Source of the DNA: Persicaria tinctoria
Taxonomy: Eukaryota; Streptophyta; Magnoliopsida; Caryophyllales; Polygonaceae
DNA length: 64,000 bases
NCBI GenBank assembly: GCA_037127255.1
Contig: JBANSL010000001.1
Location: 35,207,001 to 35,271,000, forward strand
Direction: 5' to 3'
Positions 1 through 11,113 of this stretch are shown here, one piece after another. The notes beneath the pieces are model-generated. The model did not search any database and had not been told where the DNA came from. It saw only the letters and a list, made by a program, of their open reading frames with translations. The translations under genes were made by a program, and so were the position numbers. Positions within the stretch are counted from its first letter, which is position 1; every line of letters starts with the position of its first letter.

Positions 1-904
1 ATCAATTATATAAAATTGTCTCCATAAACAATTGTGATTAATGAAACGTAATAACAAATGTCATCCATGAATAAAAATTTAATGAACATGTCACCACAAG
101 TGATTGCATCAATGAAGTGTAATCACAAACGTTTCATTAGTGAATGAAAGTATAATCGATGAATATAAATCGATATATAATTGATTAAATTAAAAACATG
201 TGGCATCAATCGATTTGATTAAAAAAGTGGCATCAAATAATTACATTATAAAAATGACATCAAAACACCATTTTGAAAAAGTTGTATCACATTAAAGAAA
301 AAAATGTCATCAAAATACTACTTTGAAAAAAATATCATCAAAACACTACTTTGCAAAAATTTCATCAAAAAAATGGCATCACGGTAAAAAAATATCATAA
401 AAAATTGAAATAAAAAAAAGTGGCATTAGTCGTTAATAGTAAAAAAAATGGAATCAATGGTCAACGTGACATTACAGTAAACAAAAAATGTCATCAAAGT
501 TTAAAAAAAAATGGCATAAAAAAAGTGTCATCCAATCATTTCATTAGAAAAGGGGCATCAGAGTGAAAATAAAATATAATAAAATTTTGGCATCAAAACG
601 GTAAAATATGACATCACAAAAAATGGCATCACTTAAAAAAAATGCAAATGGGTTGGTCAATGTTGACCGGTCATTTCACTCTATTTGGAAGGGGTCTATA
701 TAAAACTAATTAAATTAGTTTGGGGTGAAGTACCTAATTGAACATTCAAAAAGGGCTATCTACCAAAATCACCCTTTATTATTTCAATTTTCCAATAACT
801 TTTTTTGCTGGTTTTTCAAATGGTTTTATTATTATTAGATAAACTTCTTCAATTTGTACTTTATCTATATGTAACTATCTAATTTTTTGTTCACCTAATT
901 AAGG
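1..904. repeat. AT-rich region with a degenerate TGGCATCAAA-type word repeat
   Basis: No gene is visible. Between about 60 and 650 a word of the type (A)nTGGCATCAAA / TGTCATCAAAA recurs every 15-50 bases on the plus strand, separated by A-runs. It reads as a decayed minisatellite. From 655 to 904 there is unique-looking AT-rich sequence. The boundary with the LINE remnant at about 905 is abrupt, so this block is probably the edge of another insertion that lies mostly left of the window. Confidence 0.55.
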
Positions 905-1119
905 GCAAGGGCTTCTAATTTAAGTGCAGTTTGGAAACTGAGTTGCCGAAACTCGATGTGGAGCAGATGCCCCAACCAGTCCCGAATAATTATGCCCGCA
1001 AAGCTATTCGAGTTAGGCAGTGTTGAGCCATCAAAATGAAGCGTATAAAATCCTAAAGAAGGCTTTCGGCAAGAGGTGTTTTTCTTTTGATTTTGTTTGA
1101 CCTACAAAAAGTTAGCTTG
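905..1119 (-). pseudogene. LINE1, RNase H domain remnant
   Basis: Read on the minus strand, this encodes the start of the C-terminal RNase H (RVT_3 type) of a plant L1 LINE. The stretch LHFDGSTLPN followed by FAGIIIRDW aligns with LNFDGSTLAN and TAGIIVKDW of LINE2 in this window. A frameshift and stops break it. It begins exactly at the border of solo LTR A (1120) and stops abruptly near 905, where the rest of the RNase H is missing. It is the 3'-ward end of the same LINE copy seen at 7031-8958 and 27388-29821. Confidence 0.75.
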
Positions 1120-1721
1120 TGTAACGGCCCGGATATAAATATTCGGGTTACGTTTCGAAGGTTGGATACCTTCGTTCGGATCTTGCAATTCAGGTACGTG
1201 TCAAGGTTTCAAAACTCAAAAGATCAATATTTGTAAAGTGAGGATTTCGAACCCCAAAATGATCGAAGAGCCGTTGGGTATCCTTAACCTATACTAAATG
1301 CCTAAGTTGTGAAAATTCATTTGAAGAAAAGCGGAAAACGAAAGTAGAGTACAACTTGCCACGGCGAGGCCGGGTCAAAACCAAACAATAAAACACAAGT
1401 CGGAAAGTGTTTTAACCAAATTAGCGGGGTTACATATGTTCTTCGCGTTCGCCCAGGAGGATTTCCCACGCCATAGAAGCAATCAACAAGAAAAAGGGGA
1501 GAGGATACCTGAAACTAACCACGAAGTCAGGCCAAAAGACGCATGCGGGCCCTAAAGACCTCGATGAGGACATATAATACGCTCATATCTAAAATAAAGG
1601 ATGCTCTAATGTAGTACGGAATTTAATATGCAAGTCATGCTTATCAGGATATACAAATATAAATGTAGAAAGATAGTACAGGCACCCAAAGAATGAAAAG
1701 TGGCATATCCCCATATCTTTG

Positions 1722-1824
1722 TATTTCCCGTACCCACTCCGAGGTAGGGCGCTCGACCTCAGTCGAACCGTAACAGATATATTCCCATACCCACTTCGAG
1801 GTAGGGTGCTCGGTCTATGTCGAA

Positions 1825-1835
<11 letters not shown>
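1722..1835. repeat. Two-copy minisatellite (about 57 bp unit)
   Basis: Two adjacent diverged copies share CCCACTYCGAGGTAGGG and GTCGAACC. They lie at the point where the nested insertions interrupt solo LTR A. Confidence 0.7.

Positions 1836-1913
<78 letters not shown>
1827..1913. repeat. (AT)n microsatellite
   Basis: Uninterrupted alternating AT of about 87 bases. It borders the left end of the TIR element starting at 1914 and matches the (AT)n array on that element's right side. Confidence 0.98.
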
Positions 1914-1915
<2 letters not shown>

Positions 1916-2453
1916 TAAAGGTTCAAATGAAAATGGGGCTTAAGATGAAAATCACTCTTAAAGTGAAAATAGTCTAATTTGGATGTAAATGGGTCTAATT
2001 TAAAGGTAAATGTGCCTAATTAAATGAGTAATGAATAAATGGGCCTAATTTTGATGTAAATGAGCCTAATTTTATGAGTAAATGGGAAAATGGTTAAATG
2101 ACCCTAATTATGGGGTAAATTTCACACGCCCCCCTAAACTTTCCATTCATACAAATATTGCCCTTATTTCAATTATGAAAATTACAGATTTTAGCCCGTA
2201 ATTTTTATTTGAAATAATATTGTTAGGTGCAACTATAATATTAAAAAAATACAACAAGAATGTTACATCACAATTTTTGTCTTTATTTTAAAAATGGAAA
2301 AAGATGAGATTACAAAATATAAAGTGAACAAATAATACAATAAATGTTATTATTAATAAATGTGCATTTTCATAATGTGTCCTACCAAAAAATTTCTTTA
2401 TGGACCGCAATTTTATAACAGTTTTGTACGTTAATGCAACATGTGCCATTAAA

Positions 2454-2532
2454 AGCCTACTAGCTCAAAAAATGGTATCGTGATGTGCCCATGCACAAAG
2501 GTTCGAGTTCAAAATCTCGTTCGCATAAGCTA
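2454..2532 (+). pseudogene. tRNA-like sequence (defective)
   Basis: It resembles a tRNA 5' half (TAGCTCAA...TGGTA, like the A box) and T arm (CGAG TTCAAAAT CTCG), but the D-stem is broken and no proper anticodon arm forms. It is the inverted partner of 3106-3175 and is best read as a tRNA-derived terminal repeat. Confidence 0.45.
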
Positions 2533-2630
2533 TTTATGATTGCTTTTTTTGTGTTCCCGTTCATGAATAAGATTATAAAGTGCAATAATAAAATGATAAT
2601 GTGCACAAATAAGATGATATAATGCATATA

Positions 2631-3000
2631 TAACATTATATTGTGCAAATATAACTTTAAGTTGTGCAAATATAACACTATGTTTTGCAAATGTAACATT
2701 ATATTGTGCATATCTAATAATATAATGTTACGTTGTGCACATATAATATTATCTTGTGCGAATATAACATTATATTGTGCAAATATAACTTTAAGTTGTG
2801 CAAATATAACATTATGTTTTGCAAATGTAACATTATGTTGTGCATATCTAATAATATAATGTTACGTTGTGCACATATAATATTATGTTGTGCGAATATA
2901 ACATTATATTGTGCAAAATATAACTTTAAGTTGTGCAAATATAACACTATGTTTTGCAAATGTAACATTATGTTGTGCATATCTAATAATACAATTGTGC
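2631..3000. repeat. Hierarchical tandem repeat, about 138-bp unit built of about 18-bp subunits
   Basis: Units start at about 2631, 2769 and 2907 (the last is partial). Each contains the same order of variants of TTGTGCAAATATAACATTAT, including a GTTTTGCAAATGTAAC variant and a CATATCTAATAATATAATG segment. This is a small higher-order repeat: a short subunit that diverged and was then amplified as a block. Confidence 0.85.
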
Positions 3001-3105
3001 AAAAGTAAGATAGGATTGTGCAAAAGTAGTATACAATTGTGCAAAACTAAGATTATAATGTGCATGATTAACAATTTGCGATTGTTGCGCTCTTGTCTAT
3101 TATGT

Positions 3106-3175
3106 AACCTATGTGGGATTTGAACCCACATCTTTGTGCAAACGCACATTGCTCTACCAATTGAGCTAATAGGCT
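3106..3175 (-). pseudogene. tRNA-like sequence with good acceptor, D and T arms but a short anticodon region
   Basis: On the minus strand AGCCTAT pairs with ATAGGTT (7-bp acceptor with one G-U), GCTC pairs with GAGC around AATTGGTA (D arm, A-box-like), and GTGGG pairs with CCCAC around TTCAAAT (T arm, B-box-like). Only 21 bases lie between the D and T arms instead of about 23, and the middle folds as TGTG/CACA with a 6-base loop, so no regular 7-base anticodon loop exists. It is therefore unlikely to be a working tRNA gene. The same 21-base spacing recurs at 33725-33795. Confidence 0.6.
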
Positions 3176-3225
3176 AAATTATGATTTTCATGCTAAAATA
3201 GAATAACCTAATCGAGCATATCGCA

Positions 3226-3695
3226 ATAAAATTCTAAAATCCAATTAGATCATGATCCACAAACAATTTGACAATGCTATGAACATGAAATTAGCTCCAA
3301 ATCAACCCAACAACACAACCATACCATCAATTTCAGCCAATTTTGCTTTTGGCAAAAAACCCCAAATTCTAAAACATATCGCAATAAAAAATTCTAAAAT
3401 TCAATTAGCTCATGATCCATAAACAATTTGACAATGATATGAACATGAAATTAGCTCAAAATCAACCCAAAAACACAACCATATCATCAATTTCAATCAA
3501 TTTGGCTTTTGGCAAAAAGCCCCAAATTATAAAACATATCGCAATATAAAATTCTAAAATCCAATTAGCTAATGATCTATAAACAATTTGACAATGATAT
3601 GAACATGAAATTAGCTCAAAATCAACCCAACAACACAATCATATCATCAATTTCAATCAATTTGGCTTTTGGCAAAAAGCCCCAAATTCCGCTCC
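3226..3695. repeat. Three-copy tandem repeat, about 158-bp unit
   Basis: Copies at about 3226-3383, 3384-3541 and 3542-3695 share ACAATTTGACAATG, GAACATGAAATTAGCTC and GCTTTTGGCAAAAA. Copies 2 and 3 are closest to each other. No coding signal is seen. Confidence 0.9.
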
Positions 3696-3839
3696 TAAAT
3701 CAAACCCTAGGTTTTCAATCTCAACCTAAATCATTCAAACAATCTAAATAATTGTAATAAACAATTTTAGGGGTAGAAATCATACCAAATTCGAGTTGAA
3801 ACAAAGAGAAAATCGGGTTTTCGAAGGTATATCGAGCCA

Positions 3840-4210
3840 AAAATGTCGAACAGTTCAGTCGGGAGAGATGGACTCGGTGTGAGCTCGGCTGGGCTCGGAC
3901 CATGGGGGTTCCGGGCTCGGGGGGTGCGCCTGAGGGAGGGGGTTCGAGCTGGGGGGGGGGGGGCTGGTGGCCGGAGGTGGCTCGTGGGTGGCGTGGGAGG
4001 CCGATGGGCGCAGCTGCGACGTGAGGCGTCGAATGCTCAGGATGGGCGCGTATGGCTCGAACCAGGCCAAGCCAGGGCTCAGGGGTTGCGCACCGGGGTG
4101 GGCTCGAGCGCGGCCAGGCGCTGGTGGCCGGAGGTGGCTCAACGCGGGTGTGGGTGCGGGAGTCCGAGAGCGATCGACCTGCTTCTGCTTCTATTGTTGG
4201 GATGAATGTT
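3840..4210. other. GC-rich insert, possible captured gene 5' end
   Basis: A sharply GC-rich block, including a run of about 14 G, sits in AT-rich surroundings inside the TIR element. Long open frames exist on both strands but are low-complexity (Gly/Arg/Ala or Pro/Ser) and fit composition rather than a gene. To its left on the minus strand the sequence looks like leader or intron (AAACCCTAG-type words near 3700). That pattern resembles a captured promoter plus first exon. No protein family is recognised. Confidence 0.4.
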
Positions 4211-4275
4211 TTTTTAACCCATTTTCACTTTAAGAGAAATTTTCATCTTAAGCCCTTTTTTCACTTTAACCTCAC

Positions 4276-4278
<3 letters not shown>

Positions 4279-4370
<92 letters not shown>
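4279..4370. repeat. (AT)n microsatellite
   Basis: About 92 bases of alternating AT, mirroring 1827-1913 on the other side of the TIR element. Confidence 0.98.
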
Positions 4371-4373
<3 letters not shown>

Positions 4374-4928
4374 CTCTAAAAGGCGTTAGGCGGCCACTAG
4401 GCGGCGGGTGGCCGCCTAGCGCCTAGGCGGACTTAGAACAAACTTGATTATTTCCTTATATTTTGACGAATAACAGTTGTCAATAATTCATATAATATAA
4501 TAATAATCCATAATATCACTCATAAACCCAAATTTGTAGTAGTTAACTAACACTAAAGTAAATAAACGCAAAAGTACATGTGTCACTAACAACTGTAAAC
4601 CTCCTAAAATCCAAAACTATAAGTTCGACTAAAAAGCAAATGCATCCCTACATGGGGGATAAAAAGACCCTAAGCCAACTAATCATATGCTTAGAAAGTC
4701 AAATTGAATAATCGTTGGACTAGGCGGTGCCTAAACGGCGCCTAGGCGAGACCAGGCGACGCCTAGGTTGGACCAGACGGTGCCTAGGCGGCGCCTAGGC
4801 AGGACTAGGCGGTTCCTGAACGAATTTCCGCCTAGAGGTCCGCCTAGGCTTAAAAATTCCTAGGTCCCATCCCGCCTAGCGCCTAGACGGCGCCCAGGCG
4901 GCGCCTAGGCGCGATTTTTAGAACACTG
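4371..4928. mobile_element. hAT-like MITE with CGCCTAGGCG arrays
   Basis: The right end is TTTTTAGAACACTG, whose complement CAGTGTTCTAAAAA is a typical hAT-type terminus. The left end has the related GAGCTCTAAAAGGCG. Both subterminal regions are packed with GGCGCCTAGGCGG-type palindromic words (about 4380-4430 and 4720-4915), while the centre is AT-rich. No transposase is present. The 8-bp target duplication cannot be confirmed because the left flank is an (AT)n array. Solo LTR A resumes at about 4929. Confidence 0.6.
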
Positions 4929-7030
4929 ATCATGCTCATCGACTCGACCGGAGACTGAAACGGTATAAAACACGAATGCCCCCATGACCCTAGCAAAGAC
5001 TCTAAGACTCGCAGATAATGGCTGATCTATTCCAAACGCATAAAGAATACGGATGCTCATTCGTATGTGCAAGCCTAACCATGATACTATATGCCATGCA
5101 ATTATGTAACACCTACGTACTATATGGCATATCAGGCATGCGATCCTGGTTGCTGAGTAAGCTCCTGTAGGAAACTTACCTAGAGGCGCGTAGAATCCAA
5201 GCAATCAACACTAATAATAAGCAATGTCCAACAGATCACAAATCACCTAACAAACATACAAATATGCATAAGTCTATCTAAGTCACACAAGGCGCCCCTA
5301 ACTATCACACTTAACTTCACATATCTCATTTCATATTATTCTATCTTATCTTATCATAAATCATTTCACACCCATATCATCTCAACGTATAATATCTCAT
5401 CCACCATCTCATCTTGCATCATCGTATAACATTTCATGTCTTATTCAAAATCAACATAGTTCTTAAGCATCATTCAATAATAAATTCACCAAGTTAAATC
5501 AAGTAAATCATTTTCCTAAAGTTTTTCAAACTCTTAAATCTCAAGTTAAGTCAATTCATATTCAAAACAATTTATCAAATCATACTTGTTCAAATCAAGA
5601 GGAAGTATCAAATTTTCTAAGTCAACCCAAAATCTTGTTTTATCAAAATATTCCGGCATTTTGGTTTTCCAAACATAAATCCTTAAAAGATATTTCCGAA
5701 AACTGAAAACCCCTTTTTAAATAATTATCAAAATAACAACACAACATCAAATATATTATTCCAACACCCTCAAATTCACATATTTAATTCATCACAAAAT
5801 ACTTATCTCAATAATAACACTTTTAAAATAATTTCATAATATAAAACAATTTCAGAATTTTATTTCCATAAAATCATATTTCAACACACAATATAATGCA
5901 AATAAGTAGTTATTATCATATAATATAGCATATATATATAATCATCAACACATAAAACACCAAATGACGAAACAATGCAAGAGAGCAACCCAGCAAGCCC
6001 AATCTCAAACCCGGACCAGATCCCCAAACTCGAGCCCATTAGAGAGAAAGGAGAATTCGGATGCAATCCCCTCCCCAACTGAAAAATCCGGATTAAAAAA
6101 TGATATAACCCAGTGTCATATTCGGATCCAGCCCACCCGGTAGCCCAAAGAAAAGAAGAGGAATATGAGCCATCTCCATCCTCAGATAGAACAAAGCTTC
6201 GACGACGACGAAAAGTGAAGGGAAAGAAAGGAGATGACTCATGTCACCGGTGTCCGTTTAACTCGAAATTTTACCCAGAGGCTCGCAATAAGAATCTGAC
6301 CACACCCAATACCGAAAGAAGGAAGCAACATTAAGAGGGAAGGAAGGAGAAGAAGAAACTTACCGATCGACGAGTTAACTCCGGCGAGGATGCTCGGGAT
6401 TGCACAAGGCTTCAACGACGGGGAGAAGAGGTTGCCTTGAGCCTAGGGAGGTGGAAAGGAGATTAGAATCTTCACCTATGAAGAAAGAGACGGAAAAAGA
6501 TGAGGAGAATCAGAAACAATCTTTCATACGAATAGGGGAGAGATATGAAGCGTCTGAGGCTCCGGCGTACTCCGTCGAAGTCGGAAGACAACAATTACAA
6601 GCTGTGAATTTATACAAGGGCATGGTAGAGGAGACTTTCCCCAACGGCTTGAAGAAACGAGGAGAGAGAGAGAGAGAGAGAGGGGGAATAAAGAAAAAGA
6701 AAATAAATAAAATTTAAGGAAATGGTCCCCCACAATACCCATTTGAATTCCCAGCATTCGACTTTAAATCCACTCATTAAAACGAAATCCCGATACTTAA
6801 CAATTTAAATTGAATTTTAAAATCATTTTGGGAATTAATTTAATTTTATCAATACTCAAACTCGAAAGTGGAAATAAAATGCCCTAAAATCCCAAGTTTT
6901 AAAACGATGCCGGAATGACTTTAAAATCAAAACTAGTGCACGAGGACGTGTTTTCTTCCATTTTTTATAGATCAAATAAAATAATAATTTATTTAATAAA
7001 AATAATATTAAAATATATTTGGTCTTTACA

Positions 7031-8958
7031 TCTTGCTTAGTAAGAAAATCCACCGGATTCAGGTCGTCATTGAACATTGATACTTTCTTCCAATTATCAA
7101 TGTGATTTTGTATGAGATGACTTGTTATAGATTTGCGTGGGATGGAAACTTGTCTAAGAAAGAATTGATTTCTAATGTACCATATAGTCCATCAAGTAAA
7201 CGCAAGTTTATCCTTATCCTTCATTGAAAAGGTGTTTCCGATAAAGTTGTGGATGGGCTTGAAATCGCGTGATTGACCAATCAAATTGGAAAATTTTGAA
7301 CTAATAGTCTTTGGAAAGAGTGTAATAAGTTCATATAAGGGCATTCAATAATCAAATGAGTGTCGTCTTCAACAACAGAATTGTAGAGACAGCAAATGAG
7401 GGTCTGGAGGCGGAAGGCCTTTTTGGGAGACTTTCCACAAAAAGTTTTTAATTTTGGACGGGGTATTAAGAGTCCAAATTCAGGTGTTGCTATCTGTTTC
7501 TAGGAAATATTGTGAAGAAACAAGCTTGTAAGCAGATGAGGTGGTAAACCACCCCTCCCGACCGGGCCACCAATATAGACTATCCTTGAATTGGTTTTAG
7601 GTAAAGGTGTATCTAAAATTTTGTTGATAATCGAAGATGGAAGAGTGGCCTGGAGCTTCTCAAGCCACAACTGACCACCTAAGATGTAGTCACTAAACAT
7701 TCCTCGGGATTTGAGATGTTAGGGTAGTCAGGCCTAGAGTGAATTGAAAACATAGCTAACCAGTTATTGGTCCAAGATCTTACTGATTTTCCATTGCCAA
7801 TTGACCAAATTAACCGCATTTTGAATTTATCAATGAGTGGGGTAAGCTTAGACCATTTCCAAGAAGAATCGCCTCACTTCTGGTAGTTGACAATGTTTGT
7901 GTGACCAAGATATTTATGAGTGACAAGTCTAACCCAGGCATTGTCAGGTTCAAACAAGATTTTTGAAAGTAATTTCATTTGGAGAGCTTCATTCATATCT
8001 TTAGATTTTCTCAAGCCCATTCCCCCGAATCTCTTTGGCCTTAGATTCTATCCTAACTGATAAGAGGGCGGTGTTGATTATCCTTATTCCAGAAAAACTT
8101 TCTATTAACTTGATCCAATTCTTTGTGAATAGAGGACAGTAGCATAAAATTTTGCATTGTATAAAGAGGTTTCGATGCCAGATTAGACCCAATTAGAATC
8201 GCTCAACCATGTTGAGAGAGCGCACTCGCCCTCCACTTACTCAATTGTTCCTTTGATTTATAGATGATTTCTTCAAAGGTTTTCTCATTTACTCTTCCAT
8301 TGACTATCACACAACAAAAATAATTTTCAAAAGTGTTTTTGTTAGTAATATTTAAGCAATTGGAGAGCTGATGGATCCTAGAGTTAGTAATTTCTTTCGT
8401 TGCTTGGAAGCTAGATTTATGGTAATTTACACGTTGTCCCGAAACTGGACAGTAATTGTTAATAAAAAATTTGACTTTGAGATTATAAGATACAATACCT
8501 TTGGAGTAAATAATGATATCGTTTGCGAATGCAAGAAAGGGAATGCATGGACCATTTCTACCTAATCTAAATCCTATGAGACTGTTGTCGGCACTGGCTT
8601 CCTGCACAAGTTTGCGAGAAAGGATTTCTACTCCTAGAATAAAAAGGAAAGGGGATAGCGGGTCACCATGACGAAGAACCCGGGTGGGTATGAACACGTC
8701 GGTAGGTCCGTTATTAATCAATACAAAGAATGAAACAGTTGCCATGCATTCCATGACCCAAGCAACAAATATAGGATAGAAGCCGAATTTTTCGAGGACT
8801 TTCTGTGTGAAATTCCAATCGACCCTATCATAGGCTTTTTTCCATATCTAGTTATATTGCAAGCCAGCCCTCACTACCTTTGCGGGATTTAAATGAAGGA
8901 AATATTTCATGGGCAATAAGAACATTGTCTTGAATGGCTCTATCTGATCCAAAGGCCC
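7031..8958 (-). pseudogene. LINE1, reverse transcriptase C-terminal half and zinc-finger region
   Basis: Minus-strand remnant of a plant L1 ORF2. From 8958 downward it encodes the RT palm (DMEKAYDRVDW-like, then GPTDVFIP, FLFILGVEIL) and the thumb (NYHKSSFQATKE). Around 7140-7700 follows the part corresponding to the zf-RVT domain. The catalytic FADD box reads FAND, so one essential aspartate is lost, and many stops and frameshifts occur. It is split from its upstream half (27388-29821) by the Athila element and from its RNase H (905-1119) by solo LTR A. Compared with LINE2 at 47-49 kb the order of domains is identical. Confidence 0.85.
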
Positions 8959-9441
8959 TGATAATGCATATTTCATGTAGGCATTATAGGTATTTCTTAT
9001 TGCATTTAGATAGGAGTTTTGCTTATGTTTGAGTCTAGTTTAGTATATTGCTTGTGAAGTATTCGAGTTCGGAATCTACGCCTTTTTAGTGTTTATTCTA
9101 CAAAGTTACAATTCCGACCTTGAAGGGATCTTACAAGAGCTTAAGAGACATGTTTCAGAGCATATGAAAGCTGAGGAAGAGGATAAAGAGGAGCAAGGAA
9201 GTACGACATTGAAGACGATAAAAAAGAAAAGAGGGAATCCCTTCACTGGACGCCGCCTCTTGCACGGCGCCCGCCATGGGCCGGTTTCCAGCATTCGCGA
9301 TTTTGGATTCGAAGATTCTATTTCCTATTATTTTATTATTATTCCACTAGGGTTTTGCCGACTATTTGAGAGGCATTATTAGGTTATTTTCCATTGTTCA
9401 AGAGAGAGGAAGAGAGATTATTGTGAGATTATGAACACAAT

Positions 9442-9486
<45 letters not shown>

Positions 9487-10283
9487 CCTATGAGTTACTA
9501 AACTCATAGTTTCGCCTGCGATTCGAAGACATGGTTGTTTAGATTGCGAGGATTGTTTCTATTAGTTATTTATATTCCTATTTATCATCTTGTGCTTATT
9601 GTTGATATTTGTGTTCCTTTCTATGATGGATCACCATGTTAGGAATTGCATCTTAGATATGAATTCGTTGTTGTGTTCTTGATAACAAACAAAGCTATTG
9701 AAGTAGTGATATTTCTTTGTCTTTGTAGTGGATGATTTCAATTGATCTATGTCGTGGATATGTCGATTAGGGCTGATTTAGGATTGCTCCGGTTCGTCTT
9801 AATTGCATTGAATCAATATGTCAATTGGCCTAATTACTTGAGTCCTTAATGCTATTCCTTAGTGATATTGAATAAGATGATTGTATCCCCGCGAATCTTT
9901 CAACTTTAGTCAAGTGCACATATGTTTATGAGTAATTGATAAGAGCAATCATAGGAACATGAATCTCAACCATTGTCAAAGAATTACATGTGAAATAGTT
10001 CCTCTACCTTATTATCAATCTACTTTGCAATAAAAAAGTTGGTTACTTTACATCTTGGTTATTTGTCCAAAATCATTGTTTGCTCATAAGAGTTCTTATT
10101 AAGAGTTATTGAATAGTGAATCTCTTCTCTCTGTGGGTTCGAGGCCGGACTTAATTGTTATTCTAGTAGTTTATTGATTTATCAAGTGATTAATTAACTA
10201 ATCTATTTGTTTTGTGTTTGAGTTTGGATTTTTGTTACTATTTGGTAAATTGCGAAAGTGCCAATGAAGTTCGTCCCGCATCA
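8959..10283 (+). repeat. Athila 5' LTR
   Basis: Starts at TGATAATGC and ends at CCCGCATCA, seven bases before the primer binding site. Its last 350 bases (from about 9930) match the 3' LTR fragment at 27045-27375. It contains an (AG)n array at 9442-9481 and a GC-rich word, CACGGCGCCCGCC, near 9258. The ORF at 9089-9382 is probably incidental. Confidence 0.75.
9442..9481. repeat. (AG)n microsatellite
   Basis: About 40 bases of AG repeat inside the Athila 5' LTR. Confidence 0.95.
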
Positions 10284-10289
10284 AATTCT

Positions 10290-10307
10290 TGGCGATGTTG
10301 CCGGGGA
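10290..10307 (+). other. Athila primer binding site (degenerate)
   Basis: TGGCGATGTTGCCGGGGA is two changes from TGGCGCCGTTGCCGGGGA, the Asp-tRNA-type primer site usual in Athila/Tat elements. It follows the LTR end after a six-base spacer. Confidence 0.85.
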
Positions 10308-10399
10308 GAAGAAAGGAGTTTGCTTTTCTTTATCTCTTTCATTAATTCTTTCTTTTGTTTTTGTTTTCATTCTTTTCTTTGAGTCTTTTGTGTCCTTGT

Positions 10400-11110
10400 A
10401 TGGTTCAAACTAGATGTTCTAATTCATTGCATTTGTCTTTTGATTATGAGATTGAAAGATCTCTTTGGTTGAAAAGGAGGCTCGAGTTTGATACAAATAA
10501 GGAGACGGGAGACGAAGTTGTTAATCCGCCAAGAAGGACCATGAGAAACCTAGAGGAACCTAATTTGAGTGCTCAACCACTTGCAATTAGCCTTCCTGAT
10601 CTCCTTGAGGGTTCAAGATTTGAGTATAAGTCGAATTGGTCTTCTATTTTACCCTACTTTCATGGATTGCCTGGGGAGGAACCAAACAAGCACCTTGCTA
10701 CCTTTGTGAGTATGTGCGATAGACTTAGACCCCAAGGCCTTACCGATGACCAATTGATGTTGAGAGTGTTCCCCTTTAGTTTGAAGGATTCTTCAAGCGA
10801 TTGGCTTTATTACCTGCCCCCCAGAAAACATTACTACTTGGGTTGAATTGAATAAAGCTTTCCTCCAAAAGTACTTTCCTGCGACTCGCCTCAACAAGCT
10901 TAAGAAGGAGCTATTCGGAATTGAGCAATCACCTAAAGAGAGTCTTTATGAGTATGCTAAGAGGTTCAAGAAGCTTAAGGGTAGTTGCCCTCAGCATGGT
11001 ATACCCGACGATGATCTAGTGATATATCTTTATGAACGCTTTCTTGACACCGATAGGAGTTTCATCAATGCTACTAGCGGAGGAGATATTTTGGATAAGA
11101 CACCTCAGGA
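10400..11110 (+). pseudogene. gag: Athila gag, N-terminal part
   Basis: Capsid-type gag of an Athila-like element. ATG at 10400 (MVQTRCSN) is chosen over the upstream in-frame ATG at 10355, because that one adds only a hydrophobic leader in the untranslated region. Family landmarks are PYFHGLPGEEPNKHL, FPFSLKDSSSDWLYYLPP, a YFPATR segment, ESLYEYAKRFKKL, CPQHGIP and an ATSGGDILDKTP end. One extra base in a C-run near 10820 shifts the frame, so the ORFs 10400-10846 and 10848-11110 were one. X1 interrupts the gene at 11110/15360. Confidence 0.88.
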
Positions 11111-11113
11111 AAC

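Larger units (their letters stand above)
2454..3175. mobile_element. Element with tRNA-like terminal inverted repeats
   Basis: The left end (plus strand) and the right end (minus strand) both start AGCCTAYTAGCTCAA, continue through ATGTGC and TGCACAAAG, and reach a T-arm-like GTTCAAA. The inverted repeats are therefore about 70-80 bp and tRNA-derived. Between them lies a hierarchical AT-rich tandem array. TTA occurs just outside each end and might be a 3-bp target duplication, but the evidence for that is weak. The ORFs across it only reflect the tandem repeat and are not genes. Confidence 0.55.
1914..4278. mobile_element. TIR element flanked by (AT)n arrays, non-autonomous
   Basis: The two ends are imperfect inverted repeats of roughly 50 bp. 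The left end contains GGGGCTTAAGATGAAAAT then CTCTTAAAGTGAAAAT; the complement of the right end contains GGGCTTAAGATGAAAAT then CTCTTAAAGTGAAAAT. Both ends abut long (AT)n arrays, so the insertion target was a TA-rich site or the duplication has expanded. The interior has no transposase. It holds a tRNA-like inverted element, two tandem arrays and a GC-rich insert, a composition reminiscent of gene-capturing Mutator-like or Micron-type MITEs. The superfamily is not proven. Confidence 0.6.
1120..7030. mobile_element. Solo LTR A (interrupted), TGTAACGGCCC family
   Basis: The left end is TGTAACGGCCC and the right end is CTTTACA, the usual TG...CA inverted ends of an LTR. The flanks are GCTTG (1115-1119) and TCTTG (7031-7035), a 5-bp target duplication with one mismatch. 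LINE1 sequence lies on both sides. Two nested insertions split it into 1120-1826 and 4929-7030, about 2.8 kb of LTR, close to the 2,662 bp of solo LTR B. Shared landmarks with B are the start, GGGTTACGTTTCGA near the left end, and the run from CATGCTCAT through CTTAGCAAAGACTCT. No internal domain or primer site is present. Orientation is not determined. Confidence 0.75.

Noticed and set aside
1719..1943. ORF of alternating Tyr-Ile residues
   Set aside because: It is the translation of the (AT)n array.
2460..3149. Overlapping ORFs on both strands with repeated Cys/Asn/Leu patterns
   Set aside because: They follow the 18-bp and 138-bp tandem repeats and exist on both strands; not genes.
3106..3175. 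Functional tRNA gene
   Set aside because: Acceptor, D and T arms are good, but the anticodon region is two bases short and gives no regular loop; the same defect recurs elsewhere in the window.
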